From assembly GCF_902833645.1 (NCBI RefSeq), contig NZ_CADFGE010000003.1, forward strand, positions 310,001 to 374,000: 64,000 nucleotides of DNA, read 5' to 3'. Below the pieces are notes generated by a model. It did not search any database. It saw only the letters and a program-made list of their open reading frames with translations, and was not told where the DNA came from. The position numbers and the translations under genes were made by a program. Shown here one piece after another: positions 35,260-44,318 of the stretch (its first letter is position 1; each line of letters opens with the position of its first letter). The DNA comes from Paraburkholderia fungorum. GTDB taxonomy: Bacteria > Pseudomonadota > Gammaproteobacteria > Burkholderiales > Burkholderiaceae.

Positions 35260-37272
35260 TCAGTCCCCCGCGTCGGTCACGGTCTGCGGTTCGCGCTGGA
35301 TCAGCGCGCGTTCGGGCCACAACCACACGACGATGGTGACTGCACACGCGAGCAGCGCCGCCGCGGTAAAAATCCCGGCGCGCAGCGCGAGCCCGGCGAA
35401 CACCAGCGTCGCGAACAGGCCGAGCCAGAACGGCGCATACGAGTCGTCCGGCATTTTCAGAATCACATCCGGTCTGCCTTCCAGCGCCGTGGTGCCGAGC
35501 GCCTCGCGGCCTTCGCCTAGCAGGAACCCTTCATCGAGCTTCGAACGTTGACGTGGCGCCTCGCCGGCCGTCCCCTCCTCCATGCGCCCTTCCCACAGCG
35601 GGTGCCGACTCGCGACGAACGGCAGCACCGCGAAGTTATACGGCGGCGGCGGCGACGAAACGGACCATTCGAGCGTCGGCGCATCCCACGGGTTGTCGCC
35701 GGCAATCGCACCATGCCTGATGCTATACAACAGATCGACAAGGAAAATCAGCACGCCGAACGCGAACACGAACGAACCGAGCGACGTTACCATGTTCACG
35801 GTATTCCAGCCCATATCGGGCGGATAGGTATAGATGCGCCTCGGCATACCCAACAGCCCGGCGATATGCATTGGAAAAAACGCCACGTTGAAACCGACGA
35901 ACATCACCCAGAAGCCGATCTTGCCAAGCCGCTCGCTCATCATCCGGCCGGTGAATTTCGGAAACCAGAAGTAGATTCCGCCGATCACCGGAAACACGTT
36001 GATGCCGAGCAGCACGTAGTGCAGGTGCGCGACCACGAAATACGTATCGGTCAGTTGCCAGTCGAACGGCACGGCGGCCGTCATCACGCCCGACACGCCG
36101 CCCACCACGAACAGCAATACAAAGCCGGCGAAGAACAGGAACGGCACACGCATGACCGGCCTGCCCGTCCAGATCGTCGCGATCCATGCGAACGTCGCGA
36201 CCGCGCTGGGCACCGCGATCACCATGCTGGCCGAGCCGAAAAATGACAGCGCGAGCGGCGGAATGCCAGTTGCAAACATATGATGGATCCACACGACAAA
36301 GCCCACCAGCATGGTCGCCACAGTGGAGATCGCCACCGGTCCGTAGCCGACCAGAGGTCTGCGGCAAAACACCGGCAACGCATCGGAGACGATACCCATT
36401 GCCGGCAACACAACCGCGTACACCCACGGGTGCGCGAAAATCCAGAACAGGTGTTGCCACAGCAAAGGCCGCCCGCCGTTGAGCACGTCAAAGAAATGGG
36501 TCCCTACGCGCCGGTCCAGCCAAAGCAGAAAAAACGCCAGGCTCACCGAAGGAACTGCCAGCAGGTTGGCGCCCGAAGCGGTCAACGTGCCCCACACCAG
36601 CACCGGCAGCCGGTCGAGCGACATACCCGGCGCACGCATTCGCAGCAGCGTGACGACAAAGTTGATCGAACCGACGGTGGTCGAAATGCCGAGCAGCACC
36701 ATCCCGAGCGCATACACGTCGATGTTGGGTCCCGTGTTGTACTCGAGGCCGGATAGCGGCACGTAGTTGAACCAGCCCGCATTCGGCGCTTCGCCAAGTG
36801 GAAAGCTCGCATAGAGAAACAGGCCCGCGAACACAAACACCCAATAGGAAAATGCATTGAGGCGTGGAAACGCCATGTCGCGCGCGCCGAGAATCAGCGG
36901 CCACAGATAGTTCGAGAAGCCGGACAGCACGGGCAGCGCGTACAGGAAAATCATCGTCACGCCGTGCATCGTGAAGAGCTGGTCGTATTGTTCGGGCGTG
37001 AGCAGCGTCGCGTTGGGGCGCGCCAGTTGCAGACGCATCAGCAGCGCTTCAATGCCGCCCGCCAGCAGGAACAGAAAGGCGGTCACCAGGTAGCGCAGAC
37101 CAATGGTCTTGTGATCGACCGTCGAGAACCAGCCGCGCCAGCCCGGCCGCGCTTCCCATAGCTCCCGCAAGCGCTTCTCCTCAGCACTGCCTGCTTCGAT
37201 ACGGCCGACGCGCAATGTGCGCGACAGCCGTAACGGGTCGGCTTGCGCGGGTGACACGGTGGGTGCGGCCAT
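35260..37272 (-). CDS. ctaD: Cytochrome c oxidase subunit I, unusual proton-channel residues
   Basis: A 670-residue heme-copper oxidase core subunit. The low-spin heme His is in TMHGVTM (103), and heme ligands are in VVAHLHY (416, 418). CuB ligands are His281 in HPWVY and His330-331 in WIHHMF; the Tyr that cross-links to a CuB ligand is kept (285). Two usual proton-path residues differ: the Glu of HPEVY is Trp283, and the Lys of PTGVK is Ala359 (PSAVA). The D-channel entry Asp in RDMAFPRLN (132) is kept. Residues from about 570 on form an extension with two hydrophobic segments that resembles a fused subunit IV. AAGGAG precedes the ATG; a longer upstream start is unlikely. Confidence 0.93.
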   Translation of the reverse strand: MAAPTVSPAQADPLRLSRTLRVGRIEAGSAEEKRLRELWEARPGWRGWFSTVDHKTIGLRYLVTAFLFLLAGGIEALLMRLQLARPNATLLTPEQYDQLFTMHGVTMIFLYALPVLSGFSNYLWPLILGARDMAFPRLNAFSYWVFVFAGLFLYASFPLGEAPNAGWFNYVPLSGLEYNTGPNIDVYALGMVLLGISTTVGSINFVVTLLRMRAPGMSLDRLPVLVWGTLTASGANLLAVPSVSLAFFLLWLDRRVGTHFFDVLNGGRPLLWQHLFWIFAHPWVYAVVLPAMGIVSDALPVFCRRPLVGYGPVAISTVATMLVGFVVWIHHMFATGIPPLALSFFGSASMVIAVPSAVATFAWIATIWTGRPVMRVPFLFFAGFVLLFVVGGVSGVMTAAVPFDWQLTDTYFVVAHLHYVLLGINVFPVIGGIYFWFPKFTGRMMSERLGKIGFWVMFVGFNVAFFPMHIAGLLGMPRRIYTYPPDMGWNTVNMVTSLGSFVFAFGVLIFLVDLLYSIRHGAIAGDNPWDAPTLEWSVSSPPPPYNFAVLPFVASRHPLWEGRMEEGTAGEAPRQRSKLDEGFLLGEGREALGTTALEGRPDVILKMPDDSYAPFWLGLFATLVFAGLALRAGIFTAAALLACAVTIVVWLWPERALIQREPQTVTDAGD

Positions 37273-37288
37273 CGGCTCGACTCCTTTG

Positions 37289-38362
37289 TCAGTGCAGCGT
37301 GGACAGATACGCGGACAGCGCGGCGGCATCGGTAACGCTTAGCGCGATGGACGGCATCAGCGAGTCCGGTTTGATCCGTTGCGCGTGCTGGACCCAGTCG
37401 AGCTGATGCGCGGCGGTATTGGTCAGCGCGCCGGCGGCCAGCAGCCGGCGCGAGTCGAGATGCGTCAGATCGGGCGCCTGCACGCCCAGCGCATCGGTGC
37501 CGCGCACCGTGTGACAGCCGGCACAGCGCTCGCCGAAGAGCCGCTGACCCGCCACTGCTTCCGCGCCGCTCACCGGTTGCGCGGCCTGCCCCTGAGCGCG
37601 GCGCCACGCGTCGAAATCCTGAGCGCTTTGCGCGACCACCTCGAACGCCATGTGCGCATGCTGCGCGCCGCAGAACTGCGAACACTGCCCGCGATAAGTG
37701 CCCGGCTGATCGGCCTCGATCCATTGTTCGTTGGTCTGCCCGGGAATCGCCTGGGTTTTGCCGGCCAGCTGCGGCACCCAGAACGCGTGAATCACATCGG
37801 CGCTCTGCAATTCGACCTTCACCGGTTCGCCCACCGGAATATGGATTTCGTTGGCGGTCACGAAGTTGCGAGCCGGGTCGGGCGCATCGCTGTAAGCGAC
37901 TTTCCACCACCAGTCGTAGGCGGTGACGGTGATTGTCAGGTTCGGCTGCCGGACCGGCGACGCGACGGTTTCGAGCGTCATCAGCACATAGACAAGCGTC
38001 GCGAATAACACGACCGACGATATCCCCGTGCCGACATAGACCCACGCCATTCCGCCTCTATCCCCATGCAACGTGGCCGGGTCGGCGCGCGGCCGTCGGC
38101 GCATGATGGCTATACACAACAGCACCGCCACCAGCACCGACACCGAGACGGCCAAGGCGGCGAGCATCCAGCCGAGGCGCATGGTGGGCACGGCAGCAGG
38201 ACCGGCCGCGTGCAGAAAATAGTTGAGCGGCGCGCCGCCCGGCGTGCCTTGCGCGGCGGCGGGCGGCGCGCCGAACGCTACGGCGAGCCATGCCGGCACC
38301 GCCCATCTGCGCATGGCAGGGCCGCCGCGAACTGTCGTTGCGAATCGTCGCCGTATCCGCAT
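37289..38362 (-). CDS. ctaC: Cytochrome c oxidase subunit II with C-terminal cytochrome c (caa3-type)
   Basis: A 357-residue protein with a leader, two transmembrane segments and a periplasmic cupredoxin domain. The CuA site is complete: the His of SADVIHAFWVP and CSQFCGAQHAHM. After it a cytochrome c domain carries ERCAGCHTV and a distal Met probably in SLMPSIALS. Subunit II fused to cytochrome c defines caa3-type oxidases. GGAG lies 9 bases before the ATG. It is the first gene of the minus-strand oxidase operon, 16 bases before subunit I. Confidence 0.94.
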   Translation of the reverse strand: MRIRRRFATTVRGGPAMRRWAVPAWLAVAFGAPPAAAQGTPGGAPLNYFLHAAGPAAVPTMRLGWMLAALAVSVSVLVAVLLCIAIMRRRPRADPATLHGDRGGMAWVYVGTGISSVVLFATLVYVLMTLETVASPVRQPNLTITVTAYDWWWKVAYSDAPDPARNFVTANEIHIPVGEPVKVELQSADVIHAFWVPQLAGKTQAIPGQTNEQWIEADQPGTYRGQCSQFCGAQHAHMAFEVVAQSAQDFDAWRRAQGQAAQPVSGAEAVAGQRLFGERCAGCHTVRGTDALGVQAPDLTHLDSRRLLAAGALTNTAAHQLDWVQHAQRIKPDSLMPSIALSVTDAAALSAYLSTLH

Positions 38363-38726
38363 CCGTGCCGTCTCCGTGAACTCTGGTTTCTACGGCAGGA
38401 CGCGCCGAACAAGAAGGTCCTGCGTGTGTGCAGGTAGCAAAAAACAGGCCGCGCCGCAAAAGGCCGGAGTCGGCAAACGCGTGTAACGCCATGCAGGTGT
38501 GCCATCCCGAAAGCCGTGGCAGCAGGGCCAAACGGGCACATCGATTGCTGACCTACGTCGATACGCCGTAGACGCACGCAGCCGACGCAACGCACCGCCA
38601 GGGGTGCGCGTTGCGCCGACAAAATGTCGCCCGCCGTGTGGACTTCTGGCGCGATCCGAATGCAGGTCTTGACGATCACGCTGTCACGTTTTGCGAAAAA
38701 AGTACCCTTCGTCGGAACAAATTCCA
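38363..38726. other. Divergent control region of oxidase and efflux operons
   Basis: A stretch of 364 bases between the divergent ctaC and emrA-like genes. It should contain both promoters. I see a short hairpin CCTGC-GTGTGT-GCAGG near 38421-38436 but no convincing promoter pair and no gene. No regulator gene is present beside either operon. Confidence 0.4.
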
Positions 38727-39908
38727 ATGTCAGATCAAAGCGCCTCCTCTCAGACCGACCAGGACCGTGAAAGAACCGGTGACCCGCCGGAGGGCACCCC
38801 CAGCAATCAACATCAGCAGAGCAACCAGGACGGCAAGGAAGGCAAAGACGGCGACTCGTCGGACACCCGCAAGCGCTCCGGCAAGAAACCTTTGATCATC
38901 CTCGGCGCGGTAGCCGTTCTGCTCGCGATTGCCGGGCTCGTCTGGTGGTTCGCGACTCGCAATCAGGTCAGCACCGACGATGCCTACACGGACGGCAACG
39001 CCATCACGATGGCGCCGAAAGTATCGGGCTACGTGGTTCGGCTCGCGGTCAACGACAACGTCTATGTGCACAAAGGCGACCTGCTGCTTGTCATCGACAA
39101 GCGCGACTACCAGGCGCAGGTGGACGCGGCACGCGCGCAACTGGGCCTCGCGCAGGCCCAGTTAAACGCGGCCCAGGTACAGCTCGACATTGCGCGCGTG
39201 CAATATCCCGCCCAGTACCAGCAGGCGAAAGCGCAGATCTCGTCGGCTCAGGCGAACTACCATCAGGCGCAGGCTGCGTACGAGCGCCAGCATGCGGTCG
39301 ACCAGCGCGCCACCTCGCAACAGAATATCGACACCGCCGACGCGCAGCGGCAAACGGCCAGCGCCAACGTCGAACAGGCCCGCGCGCAACTGCAAACCGC
39401 GAGTCTCGTGCCGCAGCAGATCAGACAGGCCGCAGCCGCCGTAGAAGAACGGCGTCAGCAGGTTCAGCAAGCGCGCGCGCAACTCGAGCAGGCCGAACTC
39501 AACCTCTCGTATTGCGAAGTGCGTTCGCCAACGGACGGCTGGATCACGCGCCGCAACGTGCAATACGGCACCTTCCTGCAGGCAGGCGTATCGCTCTTTT
39601 CGATCGTCACGCCGCAAGTCTGGATCACCGCCAATTTCAAGGAGTCGCAACTCGAGCGTATGCGTCCGGGCGACAAGGTGAACGTCGAAGTCGACGCCTA
39701 CCCCAAGCTCGATCTGCACGGCCATGTCGATAGCATCCAGCTTGGCAGCGGCTCGCGCTTCTCGGCGTTTCCCGCAGAAAACGCAACGGGCAATTTCGTC
39801 AAGATCGTCCAGCGAGTCCCCGTGAAGATCGTGATCGACGACGGTTTGCCGCGCGATCGGCCGCTCGCGCTCGGCTTGTCGGTGACGCCGAAGGTTTACC
39901 TCAAATGA
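38727..39908 (+). CDS. emrA: Membrane-fusion (HlyD/EmrA-type) efflux subunit
   Basis: A 393-residue adaptor protein. After a charged Gln/Asp/Gly-rich N-terminus comes one transmembrane segment (LIILGAVAVLLAIAGLVWWF), a lipoyl half (VSTDDAYTDGNAITMAPKVSGYV, KGDLLLVIDKRDYQ), a long alanine/glutamine-rich coiled coil and the second lipoyl half (CEVRSPTDGWITRRNVQYGTF). The end VIDDGLPRDRPLALGLSVTP is typical of EmrA. It links an inner-membrane pump to an outer-membrane channel. Overlap ATGA with the pump gene. The N-terminus is longer and more polar than in E. coli EmrA. Confidence 0.92.
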   Translation: MSDQSASSQTDQDRERTGDPPEGTPSNQHQQSNQDGKEGKDGDSSDTRKRSGKKPLIILGAVAVLLAIAGLVWWFATRNQVSTDDAYTDGNAITMAPKVSGYVVRLAVNDNVYVHKGDLLLVIDKRDYQAQVDAARAQLGLAQAQLNAAQVQLDIARVQYPAQYQQAKAQISSAQANYHQAQAAYERQHAVDQRATSQQNIDTADAQRQTASANVEQARAQLQTASLVPQQIRQAAAAVEERRQQVQQARAQLEQAELNLSYCEVRSPTDGWITRRNVQYGTFLQAGVSLFSIVTPQVWITANFKESQLERMRPGDKVNVEVDAYPKLDLHGHVDSIQLGSGSRFSAFPAENATGNFVKIVQRVPVKIVIDDGLPRDRPLALGLSVTPKVYLK

Positions 39909-41512
39909 GCGCAAGCGACGCAAGCGGCTCGAATCCGCCCCAGCAGGACGGCGCGCAGTCGAACTGGCAGCCCGCCGGCAACCCCTGGTTGATTGCCGTG
40001 GTTGTCACGCTCGCCGCGTTCATGGAAGTGCTCGACACGACGATCGTCAACGTGGCGCTGCCGCATATTGCCGGCACCATGTCGGCAAGCTACGACGAAG
40101 CCACCTGGACATTGACGTCGTATCTGGTCGCCAACGGCATCGTGCTGCCTATTTCAGGATTTTTGGGCCGTGTGCTGGGCCGCAAGCGCTATTTCCTCGT
40201 CTGTATTGTCGCGTTCACGATCTGCTCGTTCCTGTGCGGTATCGCAACCAATCTCGGGCAACTGATCGTATTCCGGCTTCTGCAGGGCTTCTTCGGCGGC
40301 GGTCTGCAGCCGAATCAGCAGTCGATCATTCTCGACACCTTCCCGCCCGCGCAGCGCGGCCGCGCGTTCTCGATCTCGGCGGTTGCGATCGTCGTCGCGC
40401 CCGTGCTGGGCCCCACGCTCGGCGGCTGGATCACCGACAATTTTTCGTGGCGCTGGGTGTTCCTGCTCAACGTGCCGGTGGGCGTGCTCACTTCGCTGGC
40501 GGTGATGCAACTGGTCGAAGATCCACCGTGGCGCAAACGCGAATCGAAGGTGTCGATCGACTATATCGGCATTGCGCTGATCGCAATCGGTCTCGGCTGC
40601 CTGCAGGTCATGCTCGATCGCGGCGAGGACGACGACTGGTTCTCGTCGCCCTTTATTCGCACCTTTGCGATCCTGGCGGCGCTGGGAATCGCCGGAGCGA
40701 TCTGCTGGCTGCTGTATGCAAAGAAGCCTGTTGTCGATCTGGACTGCCTGAAGGACCGCAATTTCGCGCTCGGCTGCGTGACGATCGCCGCCTTCGCGTC
40801 GGTGCTTTATGGCAGCGCGGTACTGGTGCCGCAACTCGCGCAGCAGCAACTGGGATATACGGCGATGCTGGCCGGGCTCGTGCTGTCGCCAGGCGCACTG
40901 CTGATCACAATGGAAATTCCGCTTATCAGCAAGCTTATGCCCTATGTGCAAACGCGCTTTCTCGTCACCTGCGGATTTTTTCTGTTGACGTGTGCACTCG
41001 CCTATTCGCATACGCTCGTGCCGGATATCGACTACGCCACGCTCGTCAAGATGCGCAGCGCACAGTCTCTGGCGATCGGCTTCCTGTTCGTGCCGATTAC
41101 CACGCTCGCCTATCTGACCGTGCCGCAGCGCCTGAACGACGATGCGTCGGCGCTCTTCACGATGTTTCGCAATGTGGCCGGTTCGATCGGCATCTCGCTG
41201 TCGACGGCATTGATCCGAGAGCGCACCCAGGCGCGCATGGCCCACCTGTCCGGGCATCTTTCGCCGCTCTCGCAAAACTATAACGACACGCTGCAACGCA
41301 CCGCGCAAACCGTCGCGGATATGACGGGCCAGCCCTTCGCGCAGGCCTTGCAGACCGCGTCAGGACGCCTCTACGAAACCTTCATTTCACAAGCGACGAT
41401 TCTGGCCTATGTCGACGTGTTCGCGATTCTCGCGGTGTTCTGCTTTCTGTGCATTCCGGTCACGTTCTTCTTTTCGCCGGCCAAAGCGGCCGGCGGTGCG
41501 GGAGGCCACTGA
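39905..41512 (+). CDS. emrB: MFS drug efflux pump, EmrB/QacA (DHA2, 14-TM) type
   Basis: A 535-residue inner-membrane protein with about 14 hydrophobic segments. Motif D1-like LDTTIVNVALPHIAGTM, motif A-like GRVLGRKRYFLVC and antiporter motif C-like GPTLGGWITDNFSWRWVF are all present, typical of DHA2 proton antiporters. With the EmrA-like adaptor and NodT-like channel it forms a tripartite pump that exports hydrophobic compounds. Start overlaps the adaptor stop (ATGA); the channel gene starts one base after its stop. Confidence 0.94.
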   Translation: MSASDASGSNPPQQDGAQSNWQPAGNPWLIAVVVTLAAFMEVLDTTIVNVALPHIAGTMSASYDEATWTLTSYLVANGIVLPISGFLGRVLGRKRYFLVCIVAFTICSFLCGIATNLGQLIVFRLLQGFFGGGLQPNQQSIILDTFPPAQRGRAFSISAVAIVVAPVLGPTLGGWITDNFSWRWVFLLNVPVGVLTSLAVMQLVEDPPWRKRESKVSIDYIGIALIAIGLGCLQVMLDRGEDDDWFSSPFIRTFAILAALGIAGAICWLLYAKKPVVDLDCLKDRNFALGCVTIAAFASVLYGSAVLVPQLAQQQLGYTAMLAGLVLSPGALLITMEIPLISKLMPYVQTRFLVTCGFFLLTCALAYSHTLVPDIDYATLVKMRSAQSLAIGFLFVPITTLAYLTVPQRLNDDASALFTMFRNVAGSIGISLSTALIRERTQARMAHLSGHLSPLSQNYNDTLQRTAQTVADMTGQPFAQALQTASGRLYETFISQATILAYVDVFAILAVFCFLCIPVTFFFSPAKAAGGAGGH

Positions 41513-41513
41513 C

Positions 41514-43145
41514 ATGTCGCGTGTGGTCGCCGCTCTTTCACGGCGTGTGCTGATCGTGGCGCTTGCCGGCTCGCTTGGCGCATGCACGGTCGGTCCGGAT
41601 TTTCACGCGCCGCACGCCGATGTTCCCGCGCAATGGCACGATCCGCAGCAAGCGGCGTCCGCAGCAGGTGCGGCATCGTCCGAGGCGGCGGCTTCAAAGC
41701 CGACCGAGGACTCCGATCCCGATCCGCGCTGGTGGCGCAGCTTCGGCGACCCGACACTGGACGCGCTGATCGACCGGGCCGCCAAAGGCAATCTCGATCT
41801 GCAGGAGGCGCTGCTGCGCATCGTCGAAGCGCGCACCCAGGTGCAAAGCGCCGCCGCTCAAGGACTGCCGGATGTGCGCGCCACCGGCAGCTATGCGCGC
41901 GAACAGCTTGGTGTCAAAGGTTTCCTCGAATCGCAAGGGGTGTACGACAAAGTCGACCAACTGGGTGCGCCGAACTCGCCGGTCAATCAGATAGCGCCGG
42001 GCGCGGGCGCCGCAGTGCGAAACGGCGCCAACAACCTCCTCGATCAACTGACAGCGCCCGTCAATCTCTGGCAAGCCGGCTTCGACGCGTCATGGGAACT
42101 CGACCTGTTTGGCCGCGTGCGCCGTTCGGTCGAAGCAGCCAGGGCACAAACCCAGGCCGCCATCGAGAGCCGCAACGACGCATTGCTTTCGCTGGAGGCG
42201 GAGGTCGCGCAGACCTATGTGCAATTGCGCGGCGCACAAGCGCAACGGCAGATCGGCGCCAACCTCGTCGACCAACAGCGCGAGATCGTGACACTCACAC
42301 AGAGCCAGGCGCGGGTGGGCCTCGCCAGTGAACTCGACGTGAAAAGCGCGGCCGCGCAGCTCGCGCAAACGCAAGCGCAGTTGCCCCAGTTCGATCAGCA
42401 GATCGCCCAAGCGCTGAATGCGCTCTCGTATCTGCTCGGTGAGCCGCCGGGCTCGCTTGCCGGCGAACTCTCGGCGCCTGCCGCCGTGCCGCCGGTGCCG
42501 CCCGCGGTGCCGGTGGGGCTGCCCGCCACGCTGGCGCGGCGGCGGCCGGACATCCGTCGCGCCGAGGCGAATCTGCACGCGGCGACAGCCAATGTCGGGG
42601 TAGCGGTCGCCCAGTTCTACCCCGACATTTCGCTGACCGGCGAAATCGGTACACGCGCGACCCACGCAAGTGATCTGTCGCGCTGGTCGCATCTGTTCTA
42701 TTCATTCGGCCCGAGCATTTCGCTGCCGGTGTTCGAAGGCGGTGCGCTCGTGTCGAACCTGCGTCTGTCGCAGGCGCAACAGGCAGAAGCAGCGCTGGAC
42801 TACCGCAAGACCGTGCTGATGGCGCTGCGCGACGTGGACAATGCGCTCGCGGTGTACCGCACCGATCAGGACCGCCGCGCCGCGCTCGACGCGGATGTCG
42901 CCGCGCAGCAAGCCGCCTTCGAGCTGGCGCGCGAAAGCTACCGCAAGGGTCTTGTCACGTTCATCAACGTGCTCGATGCCGAGCGGCAACTGGCACAGGC
43001 CCGCCAGCAGGACGCGCAAGGCACGATGCAGGTCAGTACCGATCTGGTTGCACTTTACAAGGCGCTGGGCGGCGGCTGGCAGGACGCAGCAACAGCGGCC
43101 GCTGCACCGCGCGCGCCGCATCGGTTCGAACCGATGCCGCAGTAG
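41514..43145 (+). CDS. Outer-membrane efflux lipoprotein (NodT family)
   Basis: A 543-residue protein with a lipobox LAGSLGACTVGPDFHAP at the start, the usual NodT opening. Two tandem OEP repeats follow: in the first WQAGFDASWELDLFGRVRRSVEAA, in the second TEIG-like and SISLPVFEGGALVSNLRLSQAQQ. It also holds LLGEPPGSL, typical of this family. It forms the trimeric exit channel for the EmrA/EmrB pump. Length is slightly above the usual 460-500, mainly because of an N-terminal Ser/Ala/Glu insert. Confidence 0.94.
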   Translation: MSRVVAALSRRVLIVALAGSLGACTVGPDFHAPHADVPAQWHDPQQAASAAGAASSEAAASKPTEDSDPDPRWWRSFGDPTLDALIDRAAKGNLDLQEALLRIVEARTQVQSAAAQGLPDVRATGSYAREQLGVKGFLESQGVYDKVDQLGAPNSPVNQIAPGAGAAVRNGANNLLDQLTAPVNLWQAGFDASWELDLFGRVRRSVEAARAQTQAAIESRNDALLSLEAEVAQTYVQLRGAQAQRQIGANLVDQQREIVTLTQSQARVGLASELDVKSAAAQLAQTQAQLPQFDQQIAQALNALSYLLGEPPGSLAGELSAPAAVPPVPPAVPVGLPATLARRRPDIRRAEANLHAATANVGVAVAQFYPDISLTGEIGTRATHASDLSRWSHLFYSFGPSISLPVFEGGALVSNLRLSQAQQAEAALDYRKTVLMALRDVDNALAVYRTDQDRRAALDADVAAQQAAFELARESYRKGLVTFINVLDAERQLAQARQQDAQGTMQVSTDLVALYKALGGGWQDAATAAAAPRAPHRFEPMPQ

Positions 43146-43305
43146 CAGCATCAAGGCGACAGATACGGAGCACCGTGCGCACGGCCGGCTCAGTGACTGG
43201 CGCTTCGCCGCGAAGCACACGACCATCTTCCTGCCGCGCGTATTTCTTTCGAAGCGGGCTCCACCGGCGGCCCAATGGAGATTCCACCCGAAGAGAGGCT
43301 CGACC

Positions 43306-44013
43306 ATGCAACTCATGCCACTTGTCCTCACCTGGCAAGACTTCGCTATCCGCCTGGCGGTGGCGCTGGCCGTCGGCACCGCGATCGGTTTGAATCGCGG
43401 CGAATCGGGCAAGCCCGCAGGCTTGCGCACGACATTGCTGGTTTGCCTCGCCGCCTGCATCGCGATGCTTCAGGTCAATGTTCTGCTGCAGCAAGCCGGC
43501 AAACCCGAACATTCATTCGTCGTGCTCGATCTGATGCGTCTGCCGCTCGGCATCCTGTCCGGCGTCGGTTTCATCGGTGCCGGCGCGATTCTGCGCAAGG
43601 ACGGTCTCATCACGGGTGTGACGACCGCCGCCACGCTGTGGTTCGTCACGGTGATCGGACTATGCGCGGGAGGCGGCCAGATTGCGTTGGCCGCCGCAGG
43701 CACCGCCCTTGGACTCGTCGTGTTGCAGGTGCTGGGCGTGCTCGAACGCCATCTGCCGCGCAATCATCACGCATGGCTAACGATCGAATACGCCGCTCTA
43801 TCGCACGAGCGCGACGCAGCGCTCGCGCGTCTCGAACAACAGCGCTGCCACGTGGAGTCGAAGGGCATGCGCATGAATGCAAGCAACGGACTGCTTGAGG
43901 AGCGCTTCGACGTCCGCTGGCGCGCGACGCTGAAGAACGACGCGGTTGAACGCGCGATGAACGCGCTCGTCGGCGCCAGTCGTCACGCCGCGTCATGGTC
44001 TGTCGAGGAATGA
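43306..44013 (+). CDS. MgtC/SapB-family membrane protein
   Basis: A 235-residue protein. About four or five N-terminal hydrophobic segments carry the family pattern ALAVGTAIGLNRGESGKPAGLRTTLLV, GVGFIGAGAILRKDGLITGVTTAATLWFV and GLVVLQVLGVLE. The last 90 residues form a soluble ACT-like domain, as in MgtC. The family is linked to Mg2+ limitation and survival in macrophages in some bacteria; its biochemical action is unsettled. GAGAGG lies 7 bases before the ATG. 160 bases after the efflux operon. Confidence 0.9.
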   Translation: MQLMPLVLTWQDFAIRLAVALAVGTAIGLNRGESGKPAGLRTTLLVCLAACIAMLQVNVLLQQAGKPEHSFVVLDLMRLPLGILSGVGFIGAGAILRKDGLITGVTTAATLWFVTVIGLCAGGGQIALAAAGTALGLVVLQVLGVLERHLPRNHHAWLTIEYAALSHERDAALARLEQQRCHVESKGMRMNASNGLLEERFDVRWRATLKNDAVERAMNALVGASRHAASWSVEE

Positions 44014-44318
44014 GGCCGGCCGCCATGCCGCATCACGCCGGAACGGACGTATGAACGCCGTCGGCTCGCAAGGAGGTGTATTACGCGCGGGCCGTCAACG
44101 TCGCCGGTTGGCGCACGCGAATTCTTACGTTGTCTTTACCGTTTCTACGCCGAACCAAACAAAACAGACAGGTACGCGCGTTGCTCGACGTTGGAATACG
44201 CGCACTCAACCCGCGCTGCCGGACGCTGTGGATCACGCGTATTTACCTGACCTCGGGCGCGGCATGGCGTTACGCGTTGGACGCGACTCATGCCCGTCAT
44301 CCGTTTGTGGAGACTGCA
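44014..44318. other. Intergenic region upstream of the PoxB-like gene
   Basis: A gap of 305 bases. An AAGGAGGTG near 44069 looks like a ribosome-binding site, but no convincing small ORF follows. The AT-richer patch around 44115-44170 may hold the promoter of the downstream gene. Nothing else is seen. Confidence 0.35.

Noticed and set aside
35260..37272. Subunit I as a nitric oxide reductase
   Set aside because: The altered channel residues suggested it, but the cross-linked Tyr (HPWVY) and the CuA-bearing subunit II with cytochrome c fit an oxygen-reducing caa3-type enzyme better.
38421..38436. CCTGC-GTGTGT-GCAGG hairpin as a terminator
   Set aside because: Stem of only 5 bp with a wrong-side A tract, between divergent genes; too weak to call.
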